From Prescottella defluvii (GTDB taxonomy: Bacteria > Actinomycetota > Actinomycetes > Mycobacteriales > Mycobacteriaceae), in assembly GCA_029690005.1 (NCBI GenBank), contig CP121458.1, forward strand, positions 3,100,001 to 3,164,000: a stretch of DNA of 64,000 nt, in the 5' to 3' direction. This document shows positions 50,543-61,449 of this stretch, piece after piece. The notes under the pieces were generated by a model that saw nothing but the letters and a program-made list of their open reading frames with translations, ran no database searches and was not told where the DNA came from. A program made the translations under genes and the position numbers. Numbering within the stretch: the first letter of the stretch is position 1; each line of letters starts with the position of its first letter.

Positions 50543-52206
50543 TCAGCTCTCAGCTCTTCTGCCATAGCTGAGTACCTCGATCGACAGCTCCCGCATCTCG
50601 ACCTTGCGGATCTTGCCGGTGACGGTCATCGGGAACTCGTCGACCAGATGCACGTAGCGCGGGATCTTGTAGTGGGCGAGCCGGCCGGTGCAGAACTCCC
50701 GCACCGTGCGCGCGTCGAGCGGCTGCGCACCTTCCCGCATCCGGATCCACACCATGAGTTCCTCGCCGTACTTCGCGTCGGGCACACCGATCACCTGGGC
50801 GTCGAGGATGTCGGGATGGGTGTAGAGGAACTCCTCGATCTCGCGCGGGTAGACGTTCTCGCCGCCCCGGATCACCATGTCCTTGATGCGCCCGGTGATC
50901 GCGACGTAGCCGTCGGAATCCATCACACCGATGTCCCCGGTGTGCATCCAGCGTGCGGAATCGATTGCCTCGGCCGTCTTCTCCGGGTTGTTCCAGTAGC
51001 CGAGCATCACCGAGTACCCGCGCGTGCACAACTCGCCCGGCTCGCCGCGCGGCACCGTCAGCCCGGTCGCGGGATCGACGATTTTCACCTCGAGGTGCGG
51101 GCCGACGCGGCCGACTGTGGACACGCGCTGGTCGATGGTGTCGTCGCGGCGGGTCTGCAGCGACACCGGCGACGTCTCGGTCATGCCGTAGCAGATGGAC
51201 ACCTCGCTCATGCCCATCCGCTCGATGACCTGCTTCATCACCTCGACCGGGCACGGCGAGCCGGCCATGATGCCGGTGCGCAGACTCGACAGGTCGTAGG
51301 ACTCGAACCCCGGATCGGCCAGCTCGGCGATGAACATCGTCGGCACCCCGTACAGCGACGTGCACGCCTCGGCCTGCACCGCCGCCAGCGTCGCGGCCGG
51401 CTCGAACGCCGGCCCGGGGATCACCATCGCGGCCCCGTGACTGGTGCACGCCAGGTTCCCCATCACCATCCCGAAGCAGTGGTAGAACGGCACCGGGATG
51501 CACACCCGGTCCTGCTCGGTGTACCCGCACAACTCGCCGACGAAGTACCCGTTGTTGAGGATGTTGTGGTGACTGAGCGTCGCCCCTTCGGGAAACCCGT
51601 TGTCCCCGACGTGTACTGGATGTTGATCGGGTCGTCGGCCGAGAGTGCGGCCTGCGCCCGCGCGAGGGCCTCACGGCCACCCGCGAGCACCGCGCGACCG
51701 TCGGCGACCACCGCGTCCCACGCCGGTGTGCCCAGCAGCAGCACGTGTTCCAGCGCCGCGCACTGCGGCCGGACCTGCTCGATCATCGCCGCGTAGTCGG
51801 ACGTCTTGAACGACGGCGCGGCGATCAGCATCCGGATCCCGCCTGGTTCAGCACGTACTGCAACTCGTGCGACCGGTAGGCGGGGTTGATGTTGACCAGG
51901 ATCGCGCCGATCTTCGCCGTCGCGTACTGGACCATCGTCCACTCCGCACAATTCGGCGCCCAGATACCGACGCGGTCGCCCTTGGCGATCCCGACACCCA
52001 GCAGTCCGGCCGCGACCGCATCGACGTCGGCGGCCAGCTCGCTGTAGGTCCACCGGCGCCCCGAACCACGGTCGATCAGCGCGTCACGCTCACCGTGCGC
52101 GGCGACTGTCCGATCGAAGTTGTCACCGATGGTGTCGCCCAGCAAGGGCAGTCGGCTCGTGGCGGAGGCATAGCTGGGCTGAGTAAGCGCGCCAGCGCTT
52201 GTCATG
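50543..52206 (-). CDS. AMP-forming acyl-CoA ligase, FadD type (frame breaks)
   Basis: About 554 residues of the acyl-adenylate family. It starts [20 protein letters not shown]. The first frame runs to [16 protein letters not shown]; a break near 51840 leads to [20 protein letters not shown] and the P-loop [14 protein letters not shown] further break near 51590 leads to [20 protein letters not shown], the YGMTETSP block and the hinge [20 protein letters not shown]. The catalytic lysine is in [15 protein letters not shown]. It activates a fatty or aromatic acid as CoA ester. It is the last gene of a four-gene operon with three hydrolases, so its substrate may be the acid they release. Confidence 0.85.
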
Positions 52207-52250
52207 ATTCGAGTACTCCTCGGTAAAGGTTGAAGAGACGGCAACCGCCG

Positions 52251-53444
52251 TCAGCTGTTGCCTGCCCACCGGGCCAGAATCGCCTCGACGTCGTCATCTC
52301 CTGGTGGCGCAATGTGCCGCGATCCCGGAAAGTCATGCGCCGGAGGGGTGTAGGTGCCACGCTCGACGAGGCGTCGGATGTTGCCGCGATAGATCTCGTC
52401 GGCCGCGGCGTGTCGGACCGGTTCCTGCTCGAGCCACAGATTGGCCGGATGGATCGAGCGGTCGTACATCCGGCGGAACAGTTCGGTGCGGACGTCCTTG
52501 AGCCAGTTCGAGTTCAGATTCATCATCCGGAACTGACGCAGCGACTCGATGTCGATCATCCCGGCGACCACGCTGTTCGCGCCGGACACGGTGTGCCCGA
52601 TAACCGTGCCGAGGTAGTCGACGACGTGGGAGTGTCCGCCACCGACGTCGAACGGGTGCTCGACATCCGGTGTCGTGTACACCGGCCCCACGTTCGGACA
52701 CAGCATGTAGACCCCGTTGAACTGGGCGTGCGCTCGGTTCTGCAGCAGCCAGGTGCCACCGGGTTCGGCACCCAGCTGGGTCATTGGCACGGCCTCACTG
52801 GGCCGGTACACCACTTCCGCCCCGTTGAAGGCGAGAGCGCGCACCGCCTCCGGATACTCACCGTCGCTGCAGCAGATGGTGCCGATGTTCCCGATGTCCG
52901 GCGTGCGCAGGACAGGGTAGAACGCATCGATCCCGTCCCCGAAGAGCTCGACCCAGCGGTCGTAGACGTCGTGCGGTGTGCACGAATGTTCCCGGCACCA
53001 CACATGATTCTTCGCGGCTCGGTGCACGATCTCGCCCTGCGGCGAGATCACCACCATCATGTTGAAGAACCGGTCGTCAACGATCTCGGGCCAGCGAGCC
53101 TTGCACTGGACGACGATGTACGTCTCGTACAGCCGCGCGAGGGCGGCGAGCCGATCGGTTTCCGGGCCCGGGATGTCGATGAAGAGTTCGCGTGCGCTCC
53201 GGACGTGCGGGAGGTCGAAGACCTCGTCGGTGAATCCGGTGAGCGCGCCCTCCGCCAGCGCGATGAGCTTGACCGGCAGATTGATCCCCACGATGGACAC
53301 CGCACCGTGGATGGCCTCCTCGATGGTGTCGAGGTTGCGGGCGATGTGCTTGCGGGAGCCGATACCGTGCACGATCGTCGACAACCCGACGGCCATGTAC
53401 GGTGCGATCGGACGCGAGTCCCCCGCAGTGACCTGCTCGGTCAT
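52251..53444 (-). CDS. Carbon-nitrogen hydrolase (nitrilase/aliphatic amidase type)
   Basis: A 397-residue nitrilase-superfamily enzyme, unbroken. The start MTEQVTAGDSRPIAPYMAVG overlaps the stop of the M20 gene (ATGA). The catalytic triad fits a Glu in the first third, Lys in HRAAKNHVWCREHS and Cys in IGTICCSDGEYPEAVRALAF. It is longer than a typical nitrilase and ends with a tail (RGTYTPPAHDFPGSRHIAPP), like aliphatic amidases and formamidases. It hydrolyses an amide, carbamoyl or nitrile bond. Its tight coupling to an M20 hydrolase and an amidohydrolase suggests sequential attack on one N-containing compound. Confidence 0.85.
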   Translation of the reverse strand: MTEQVTAGDSRPIAPYMAVGLSTIVHGIGSRKHIARNLDTIEEAIHGAVSIVGINLPVKLIALAEGALTGFTDEVFDLPHVRSARELFIDIPGPETDRLAALARLYETYIVVQCKARWPEIVDDRFFNMMVVISPQGEIVHRAAKNHVWCREHSCTPHDVYDRWVELFGDGIDAFYPVLRTPDIGNIGTICCSDGEYPEAVRALAFNGAEVVYRPSEAVPMTQLGAEPGGTWLLQNRAHAQFNGVYMLCPNVGPVYTTPDVEHPFDVGGGHSHVVDYLGTVIGHTVSGANSVVAGMIDIESLRQFRMMNLNSNWLKDVRTELFRRMYDRSIHPANLWLEQEPVRHAAADEIYRGNIRRLVERGTYTPPAHDFPGSRHIAPPGDDDVEAILARWAGNS

Positions 53445-54782
53445 TCGACACCGCACCAGTTGATCGCCGAGAACGCGTACGTCTTTGCCGCACAGATGAT
53501 CTCGTCTATCGCGCAGCGCTCGTCGACAGCATGCGCCATGCTGAGGCTGCCCGGCCCGAGGCCGACGGTCGGGATACCGGCGCGAGAGAGCCAGGTCAGA
53601 TCGGTCGCCGACGGGAACGGCATCACATCGGGTGCCCCGTCGAGTCGCGTGCGCGCGGTCGCCCGGGTGCGGGCGCCGGCGACGGTCAGGCAGAACGGGT
53701 GGTCCCCGTCGGTGCGACCACCCGGGTAGTGCATCTGCCAGGTGATCGCCGGTGGATGGGCCGCATCCACGGATCCCGCTCGGCCGCGCCCGCCACCGCA
53801 CTCTCGATCTCGCCCTGGATGTCGGACAGTTCGGCCGCGGGCGGGTAGAACACCGCGTACTCGAGGGCCATCTCGTCCGGGATGAATGCGACGTTGCGAC
53901 TGCCGCCCGCGCCACCGTCGACCACGTCGAGTCCGATGGTGAACTGACCGGGCGTGAACAGCGGATCGAGCTTGGTGCTCACCCAGTCGGACTCCAGTCG
54001 GCGCAATGCCTCGTGCACGGCGAGGCCCGAGTCGATGGCGCTCGACGCCACCGGCTGGTCGCTGCGCTCGGCGAGCATCCGCGAACGCATCGATGCGTGT
54101 GCCGCCTTCCCCGTCACGTCGATGCGGAAGACGAGGACTCCCGGGGTGGCCGGCATGACCGTCAGGGGTTTGGCGGCGCCGGTCGGCTCTGCCACGATCG
54201 CGGCGTCGCCCACGTAGCCGCGCGCGAGGACGGCGGAGGTGCCCATGTGGTGCTCGAGGGTTCTCCTCCCGGCCACCGCCTGCAGGATCAGGTCGCCCCG
54301 CAGCCGGATGCCCGACTCCCGCAGCGCACGGGCGGCGAAGGCCTGGGCCACCAGCCCGCTCTTCATGTCCACCGAGCCGCGGCCCCACAGGTGGTCGTCG
54401 GCGACGACGGCGGTGAAGGGGGCGTAGGTCCACGCATCGACGTTGTCGGCGGGCACCACGTCGACATGCCCGTTGAAGACCAGTGAGCGGCCGCCGCCGC
54501 TGCCCGCGATCACACCGACGGCATTGTCACGGCCCGGCGCCTCGCCGAACAGCTCCACCTCGGCCCCGCCTCGCGGTAGACGCCGGCGAGTAGCTGCGAA
54601 ACTTCGGTCTCGCCACCGACCAGGTCGTCGTAGTCCTGGTCTGCGTAGGTCGGGTTGACGCTGCGGATGCCGATGGCGGTGGACAGCGTGGCGAGGAGTT
54701 CGTCGCGCAGATCGTCGATCCGGGCGCTGACCCGGTCGGCTGCCGTGTCGTTCATGTTGTTCACCTTGTTCATGTTGTTCAC
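53441..54782 (-). CDS. M20 family metallohydrolase (frame breaks)
   Basis: An ArgE/DapE-type two-zinc deacylase of about 445 residues. The first possible start is a GTG overlapping the amidohydrolase stop (GTGA); two in-frame ATGs follow. After MNDTAADRVSARIDDLRDEL a break near 54560 leads to VFNGHVDVVPADN (zinc His and catalytic Asp) and LWGRGSVDMKSGLVAQAFAA (bridging Asp). The catalytic Glu-Glu pair is masked: the text reads AVAGRRTLEHHMG, but restoring one G and removing one C gives AGEENLEHH. A break near 53745 precedes DATHPPAITWQMH-like sequence and the C-terminal zinc region SMAHAVDERCAIDEIICAAK. Confidence 0.8.
54750..54782. repeat. Tandem 15-bp repeat over the M20 start
   Basis: GTTCATGTTGTTCAC occurs at 54750-54764 and again at 54768-54782, separated by CTT. 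On the coding strand this gives VNNMNKVNNMND and duplicates the potential start codons. Confidence 0.7.
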
Positions 54783-56521
54783 AGCGCCACCACCGTCGAG
54801 TCGTCGGAGGGGAGGAGAGGTCGCCGCTGTCGTGGACGGTGCGTCCACCCAGCATCGTCCGGAGCACCTTCGTGTCCGCGAGATCGTCGATGTCGCAGCG
54901 CAACGGGTCGCGGTCGACGATGAGGACGTCGGCTCGGTTGCCGGGGCGAGCGCGCCCACGTCCGACCATCCGATGACCTTCGCTGCGCCGGTGGTCCACA
55001 TGGACAGCGCCTCGGCGCGGGTCAGCACCTGATCCGGCCCGTCGTTGCGGTGATCGCAGCCGGCGAAGCGGTGCGTCTGCGCGAGCTCGATCTGCTCCCA
55101 CGGGTTCTTGGGCCCCCAGTCGGTGCCGCCGCCGAGGTCGAGGCCCGCGTCGAGCAGTCGCTTGAGCGGTTCGAGGTCGCGCCAGACCTGCTCGCCCATC
55201 CGTTCGCCGTACATTTTCCCCTTGCCCCAGGCGAATCCGGCCGAGGTCGTGACCTGGAAGCCGAGGTCGGCGTACCGCCGCACCTGGGCGGGGGTGATGG
55301 TGATGGCGTGCTGCAGGATCCAGTTCCGGTCGCGGAAGTCGTGCTCGCGCGCCACTCGTTCCGCGATGTCGAGGAATTCGTCGTGCTCACGGAACGCGCC
55401 CATGCACATGTTCGCGCGGATCCCGTGCTCTGCGCAGAACCGGACGAAGGCCTCCTCCTTTTCCGTCGAGAGGAACCGGACGCCGCGGGTCTGTCTCCCG
55501 AACGGGTTCAGATGCGCCTGGTACGTGGCGAAGTAGCCGGAGAAGCATGGCCCGCCCGGGCTCATCGTCATCCCGTTGATACGGAGCATGTCGTCGTCGA
55601 GGTCCATCGCGTCACGCGCGAGATGCCCGAGACGGTCGGTGAATTCGTCAAGCGTCAGCGGATCGAACGGATAGAAGATGACCGACTCGACGTCGAAGGT
55701 CGCCATGACGCGCAGGGTGAGCGCGTTGCTCGCCCGCAGGTGGCGGTAGAGGGCGATATGCTCCGGTTCCATCGCGTGACCCTCGTAGGCCGTCGTCACG
55801 CCTTGAGCCGTGAACCGCGCCATTTCGGCCAACGTGCCGGCCGCGGCGTTCTCGAGGTTCGGCGGCGGCAGCTTCATCAGGATCTGACCCCAGAACGGGT
55901 CGTAGGTGTAGTAGTTGGTGACCGGACCCCGCAGGATTCCGGTGAGGTCACCCGTCTCGTCCTTCTCCAGGTCCACATCGCAGACTCGATCCGGGATGAA
56001 GGCCGTCAGCCCCATCTCGCGCAGCCCGGCACTGTTGAACGCCACCACGTTCGGCATCTTCGGTGCCCACGCCTGGATCATCACCGGATGTGCGTCGGTC
56101 GCGCGATCGAGGGTCCACCGGTCCGGGAGCCGCCGTTCGAGCAGGTCCTGCTCCGAGCGACGGATGAAGTAGTGCGGTTCCCCGACCGGGGTGCACATGA
56201 TCCACTCGCCGGGCGGTGTGACCGCGGCCCGAGCCCGGATCCGTTCGACGATGTCGGCGTGGTCGACGGCATCGGTGAGGTCGACGAGCCCGCCTGCGAG
56301 GGTGCCGAAATGCATCACATGCGGATGCGTGTCGATCAGGCCCGGCATCACGGCGCCGCCCTCGGCGTCGATGCGCTGTGCGCCCGGACCGGCGAGGCTC
56401 GTCATCTCGTCGGCGGGTCCCGCCGCGAGCACTCGGCCGTCCGACAGCACGAGCGCCTCGGCCTCCGGAACCGCGGGTCGAATGTGAGCACCCGCCCGCC
56501 GGTGACAATCGTCTTGGTCAT
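54779..56521 (-). CDS. Amidohydrolase, YtcJ-like (Amidohydro_3; frame breaks)
   Basis: A metal-dependent amidohydrolase of about 580 residues. It starts MTKTIVTGGRVLTFDPRF; near 56467 GG should be GGG, restoring PEAEALVLSDGRVLAAGPAD. The HxH metal motif is PGLIDTHPHVMHFG. A further ligand is in RNWILQHAITITPAQ, and the catalytic aspartate is in GLDLGGGTDWGPKNPWEQI. A break near 54945 leads to the end PGNRADVLIVDRDPLRCDID. A last lost C near 54815 would give DDSTVVAL and a stop overlapping the M20 start. First gene of the operon, divergent from a LuxR-type regulator 160 bases away. Confidence 0.83.
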
Positions 56522-56680
56522 CGCTTCCTCCGCTCCCGACCGGTCCTCCCGATCTGGCACCTGCGAAGCTATGCGGCAGGTCACACCCCGACATCAACCC
56601 AACGGATGAGATCCGCGCGGGGATTTCATCCGCGACAGGGGCTGGTCGGAACCGGCGAACCGCACTATGGTCTGTGGACC

Positions 56681-57364
56681 ATGCAGCCGCGGTACGACAT
56701 CGACGACCTCGCCCGGTACAAGTCCGAGGCGATGGGGTTTCTGGCCGGGCTGGTGCCGATTTCGGGGATCGTCTTCTACTCGGTCGATACCAACCTGAAC
56801 CCGGTCGATCACGCGTTCCATCGGATCGAATCGGACCGAAACGAGCGCTACACCGAGTTCTTTCACCGGCTCGACCCGTTCCACCCCCGCCGGTTCGCCG
56901 CAACCGGCAAATCCCTTGTGAGCGTGCGCGATCTCCACCAGCGCTACCACGGGGGCGAATACCACCGCCGATTCATGGCTCCACTCGGCCTGGACTTCGA
57001 GGCCGAGCTGTACCTGTACCGCGCCGGGCAGATGGTGGGTGGCGTCTCCCTGCACCGCTCGTCCGAGCTGGGCGACTTCACGACTCACGAGCTGAGGCTA
57101 CTCGGCAATGCCCGCCCTTTCCTCGAACACACCTTCACGACCGGGCGGTCCTTCGAGGCGGCGCGACGGGTCGACGAGTGGGGGCTCACGCAACGCGAAC
57201 GCGACGTGCTTCGTCTCATCCGCGAGGGAGCGGCGAATGCAGAGATCGGCCGCGCGCTCTACATCAGCGTGCCGACCGTGAAGACCCACCTGCAACACAT
57301 CTACGACAAGTCGGGGCTGCGGTCCCGAGCTCAACTCATCGCGCAGCTCGGCACGACCGGCTGA
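56681..57364 (+). CDS. LuxR-type transcriptional regulator
   Basis: A 227-residue regulator starting at the ATG at 56681 (MQPRYDIDDLARYKSEAMGF). The first 150 residues form a GAF/PAS-like ligand domain (ISGIVFYSVDTNLNPVDHAF, YHGGEYHRRFMAPLGLDFEA) with no phospho-acceptor. The C-terminus is a LuxR helix-turn-helix (GLTQRERDVLRLIREGAANA, then ISVPTVKTHLQHIYDKSG). It is divergent from the amidohydrolase-M20-nitrilase-ligase operon and is its likely regulator, responding to the operon substrate or product. The gene is unbroken. Confidence 0.85.
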   Translation: MQPRYDIDDLARYKSEAMGFLAGLVPISGIVFYSVDTNLNPVDHAFHRIESDRNERYTEFFHRLDPFHPRRFAATGKSLVSVRDLHQRYHGGEYHRRFMAPLGLDFEAELYLYRAGQMVGGVSLHRSSELGDFTTHELRLLGNARPFLEHTFTTGRSFEAARRVDEWGLTQRERDVLRLIREGAANAEIGRALYISVPTVKTHLQHIYDKSGLRSRAQLIAQLGTTG

Positions 57365-57500
57365 CCCACCCGGCGGCCCGGCCGAGTTCGAATGGTCCGC
57401 GACGGGCTGCACAAATTCCTTTACGCGTGAGGCGATTCCGCGATCAACGCGTTCTCGGAGGCCGTGACGACGTCGCTGCTGCTGGTTCGCGCCACTGATC

Positions 57501-58880
57501 TCACTGCTCGAGGATCTCGGAGAGTCGCCTGATGCCTTCGGCGATCTGGGCTTCGGTTGCAGCCCCGTAGGAGAAGCGCAGGAACGGTGCCGGTGGTTCG
57601 TCCACGAAGAAGTGACGCCCGTCTCCGACGAGTACCCCGTCCGCGTACGCGGCCGCGCAGACCTCGCGAGTATCTGCGCCCTGGGGCAGCCTGGCCCAGA
57701 GGTGAAGGCCACCGCGCGGGACGCATGCGATGCGGATGTCGGGCGTCGTGGTGCGGATCGCGGAGACGAGTGCGTCGCGTCGCGCGGAGAGCTCGGCGCG
57801 CAGGCGTTTCAGGTGCCGGGGCCACACATTGGAGGTCAGGAGACCGCAAGCGATCTCTTGCACCAGCGGGGCGACGCAGAGGTCGTCGGCGGTGCGAGAG
57901 GCCCGAAGCCGTTCACCTGCCGGACCGCGTGCGATGACCGCGCCGAGCCTGAGGCCCGGGGAGGCAGGCTTCGAAAGGGAGAGGATCGACACAACGTGTC
58001 CGTGCGGGTCTTCGGTGAAGAGCGGGGGTGGTGCCTGTCCGTCGATGCCGAGGTGTCTTGTCCAGTCGTCCTCGATGATGAATGCGCCGTACCGGGCGGC
58101 GAGTTCGAGCACCTGCTTCCGGCGTTCTGCCTTCAGGACCGCGCCGGTGGGGTTCGCGTAGCTCGGTTGGAGGTAGACCACTCGCGCTCGTGTGCGCTCG
58201 AGTTCGTCTGCGAGGAGATCGATCAGGATCCCGTCTGCGTCGGCGGGTACCGACGAGAGGTTGAGGCCCGCGCTCTGCGCAGCGAGGATCGCGCCCGGAT
58301 AGCTCGGACTCTCGGTGATGACCGTCGACCCTGGCTCGGCCAGCGTGCGCAGCGCGAAGACGAGACCCTGCTGCCCGCCGGCGACCACCAGCACGTCGTT
58401 CGGGTCGGCGCGGTATTCGGCGGCGAGGATCCGCCGCAATTCCGGCGAACCCGCCGGGCGTCATCATCCAGGCACGGCCGCTCTTCGCCGCACGCGCGCC
58501 GATCCGATGCAGTTCCTCGTTCGGAAGTAGTTCGGGGCAAGGTATCCCCAGGAGAGCGGGATGTGCTCGGGGGTACCGTACCCGCCCAGGCGAGCGGCTC
58601 GGTCGGCGTCCACTCGGGCGCGGCCGAGCGCCTGAGACTGCCAGGAGTAGTCCGGTTCCGGCAGTTGTTCCCGGCCCGCCACGAACGTTCCCCGTCCGGG
58701 CTCGGCTCGTACCAGCCCGAATGCGGTCAGTTCCGAGAGCGCGGCCGAGACGGTGACTGCACTGGCGTGGAACTCCGCGGAGAGGTCGCGGACACCCGGC
58801 AGTTTCTCCCGGCTCCGCATCGTCGCGATCCGCTGGCGGAGGCGAGCCGCAATCTCCGACGCTCTGTTATCATTGGACAT
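57501..58880 (-). CDS. MocR-type GntR regulator with aminotransferase domain (frame breaks)
   Basis: About 458 residues. The N-terminal GntR winged helix starts MSNDNRASEIAARLRQRIAT and includes LPGVRDLSAEFHASAVTVSA. After a linker, a break near 58520 leads to ARAAKSGRAWMM-like sequence, and a second near 58445 to the class I aminotransferase fold: LRRILAAEYRADPNDVLVVA, VVYLQPSYANPTGAVLKAER, and the PLP lysine in SILSLSKPASPGLRLGAVIA. MocR proteins use PLP or amino acids as effectors. It is divergent from benE and may control it, or regulate an amino-acid-linked pathway outside the window. Confidence 0.8.
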
Positions 58881-58967
58881 GAAGCTATTGGATAACGTTA
58901 CTCCCGTTTCCGCAAGGTTGTTACGCTACCGATCGGGCGTGAAGTCGGCGGTCGCGGTGGCGCGGCG

Positions 58968-60192
58968 ATGAGTCGGGGTTCCGCTGTGCTGCGGGACTTC
59001 TCGGTGTCCGCGGTCGTCGCGGGTGTCCTCTCGGCGCTCGTCAGCTTCGCGGGCCCCTTCCTGATCGTCCTCGAAGCCACCCGCGCGGCGGGCCTGAACG
59101 AGGCGCAGACAGCGTCCTGGGTCTGGGCGGTGTCGATCGGTAGCGGCGTGTGCAGCGTCGCGCTGAGTCTGTTCACCCGCATCCCGGTGATCGTCGCTTG
59201 GTCGACACCCGGAGCCGCGCTGCTGATCGCGTCGCTCGGTGGCTTCTCGTTCACCGAGGCGGTGGGCGCGTTCCTCGTCGCCTCGGTAGCCGCCGCAGTG
59301 GTCGGGTACACGGGCTGGTTCGGCTGGCTGCTCGCGAGGGTGCCCGGCCCGGTGCTGCAGGCGCTGCTCGCTGGAATCCTGCTGCCCTTCGTCGTGGCCG
59401 CGGCGGGCGCTTTCACGAGCGCGCCGCTGATCGCGGGGAGCATCGTCGTCGCCTTCTTCTCGGTAAGCGCTTCTTCGACCGATACGCAGTGCTCGCCGCG
59501 CTCGTCGCCGGGCTGACCGTGACCTGGGCGACCGGATCGTTCCACGAGGCCGCGCCGTCGCTCGCGCTCGGCGGCCCGGTGTTCACGATGCCGGCGTTCA
59601 CCCGGCGGCAATCGTGAGCATCGCGCTGCCGCTGTTCATTGTCACGATGGCGGCACAGAACGCACCGGGCCTCGCACTGCTCCACTCACATGGGTACGAG
59701 CCGAACAACCGCCTGCTCGTCGGCGGCATCTCGACGGTCTCGGCGATCCTCGCGCCCTTCGGTTGCCACGGCATCAACCTCGGCGCGATCACGGCCGCGA
59801 TCGCGCTCGGCCCCGAGTCGCACCCGGATCGCGCAAAGCGCTACATCGCGGGCCTCTCGGGCGGCCTCACCTACGTGCTCGTCGGCTCGTTCGGGGGCGT
59901 GCTGGTGGCCGGGTTCCAGGCGATCCCGAACGAAACGGTGTCGGTACTCGCCGCCGTCGCACTGCTCGGATCGGCGCTCACCGCACTCCATGGCGCGATG
60001 GACGGCGATGCCCGCACCGGGATCGCGGCCGTCACCACGCTCGCGGTCACCATGTCGGGCGTCGTGTTCTTCAGTGTCGGCGCCGCGTTCTGGGGCCTCG
60101 TCGCGGGCAGTGCCGCATACCTGCTCGTGGCCCCGCGCCGGGAGCGAACCCGCACAGGCGAGACGCGAAGGGAGGACGCAGTAATGACGTGA
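58968..60192 (+). CDS. benE: BenE family transporter (frame breaks)
   Basis: A benzoate:H+ symporter-like membrane protein of about 408 residues. It starts MSRGSAVLRDFSVSAVVAGV and has about twelve hydrophobic segments, among them VIVAWSTPGAALLIASLGGF, the BenE signature region. Breaks near 59463 (entering RFFDRYAVLAALVAGLTVTW) and 59605 (entering IVSIALPLFIVTMAAQNAPG) split it. Later blocks are FGCHGINLGAITAAIALGPE and the last helix AFWGLVAGSAAYLLVAPRRE. No benzoate catabolic gene is in the window except the AAHS transporter at 11.4 kb. Import of an aromatic acid is likely but unproved. Confidence 0.83.
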
Positions 60193-60278
60193 CCGAAGCC
60201 CGGGCGCGGGCAGTGAACGCTCGAACAGTAACCGGCAGTACCGATCTGCCGAGACCCACACACCGACAGGAGCCACCC

Positions 60279-60745
60279 ATGGCAACGACCACCACCACTA
60301 CGACGATCCGGATGCTCGCCCCTGCCGACGAGGGCCGCTGGCGTGTCCTCTTCGCGAGTACCGCGAGTTCTACAAGCTGCCCGAGTCCGAGGAGATCGTC
60401 TCTCGCGCCTGGGGATGGTTCATGGATCCCCGACACGAATGCAAGGCACTCGTTGCAGAAGTGGACGACGAGATCCTCGGGTTCGCGCACCACCGCCGGT
60501 TCTCCTCGCCCTACACCGGCACCACCGGCCTGTTCCTCGACGACCTGTTCACCGACCCGGCGGCCCGGGGCCGGGGCGTCGGGCGTGCTCTGATCGGGCG
60601 TCTCACCGAGATGGCGACCGCCGAGGGCCGTGCCGTGGTGCAGTGGGTGACTGCCGAAGACAACCACCAGGCACAGGCGCTCTACAACACCCTTGCCACG
60701 CGAACGAGCTGGGTTACTTACGAGGCCGAGCCCTCCGCGAAGTGA
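60279..60745 (+). CDS. GNAT family N-acetyltransferase (frame break)
   Basis: About 155 residues. It starts MATTTTTTTIRMLAPADEGR with AGGAG upstream. A break near 60350-60400 is needed before MDPRHECKALVAEVDDEILG. The acetyl-CoA loop is DLFTDPAARGRGVGRALIGR, followed by TEMATAEGRAVVQWVTAEDN and ALYNTLATRTSWVTYE. It transfers an acetyl group to an unknown amine. It begins 86 bases after benE and may be on the same transcript. Confidence 0.83.
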
Positions 60746-60794
60746 GCACTGCGCCGTGATCTCGCCGTCGCCAGAGGTCCTCTGAGCGGCAGCA

Positions 60795-60841
60795 CAGGGC
60801 GGCGGGGGGATTGCGCGTCGATCCTTTGCCCCGCCGCCCTG
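60795..60841. terminator. Bidirectional terminator
   Basis: CAGGGCGGCGGGG (60795-60807) and its exact complement (60829-60841), 13-base arms with a 21-base loop, between the convergent GNAT and DinB genes. Confidence 0.75.
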
Positions 60842-60926
60842 CGTGTCAGCGTGAGTCGAGTCCGATGTCGTGACGTGGCGTGGAGGTCTCGCGCGTCGAG
60901 GCCGCCCGCGGGTGCCCGGTTTGAGG

Positions 60927-61426
60927 TCAGCGCCCGGCGGAGCTGTCGATGAGTTCGCGGAGGATGTCTGCGTGGCCGGCGTGGCGGCCGGTCTCTTCGA
61001 TCATGTGGGTCAGCGCCCAGCGGATGCTGGGGGTGGCGCGCCCGGGCTGTGGCCGGGGAGGGGTGCACTGAGGTCGGTGCATTCGTCGAGCATCCCGTTC
61101 GCGGCCGCGACCGTCTCGCGGTAGCGGGCGACGACGTCGGCGACGCTGTCCGATGGTGCTGCGTGGAATGTCGCCGACCAGTCGGTCACGTTGTCCCCGA
61201 GGAAGATCGAGCGCTCGACGTATGTCAGGTGGTTGAGCAGTCCGAGTAGGTTCGTGCCTGAAGGCACTGCCGCGGTTCGGACCTGCGGTTCGACGGCACC
61301 GTCGACCTTCGCGGCAATCGCCGATCGGAGGTAGTCGAGGAATCCGCGGAGGGTCTCGGACTCGCTGTTTCCGGTGCGGGGCGGCGGGGTGTCACGGCGG
61401 CGCGTGCGGGGCGAGGTGGTGGGCAC
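60927..61426 (-). CDS. DinB family protein (frame break)
   Basis: About 166 residues, starting at a GTG (VPTTSPRTRRRDTPPPRTGN) with AAGGAG upstream. The DinB four-helix core is GTNLLGLLNHLTYVERSIFL (first metal His) and ATPSIRWALTHMIEETGRHA with GHADILRELIDSSAGR, the last two histidines of the motif lying past a break near 61045. DinB proteins include mycothiol-dependent maleylpyruvate isomerases and thiol transferases in actinobacteria. Lies 24 bases upstream of the end of the methyltransferase gene, in the same direction. Confidence 0.82.
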
Positions 61427-61449
61427 GGGGGTCTCCTTCGAGGGGCGGG

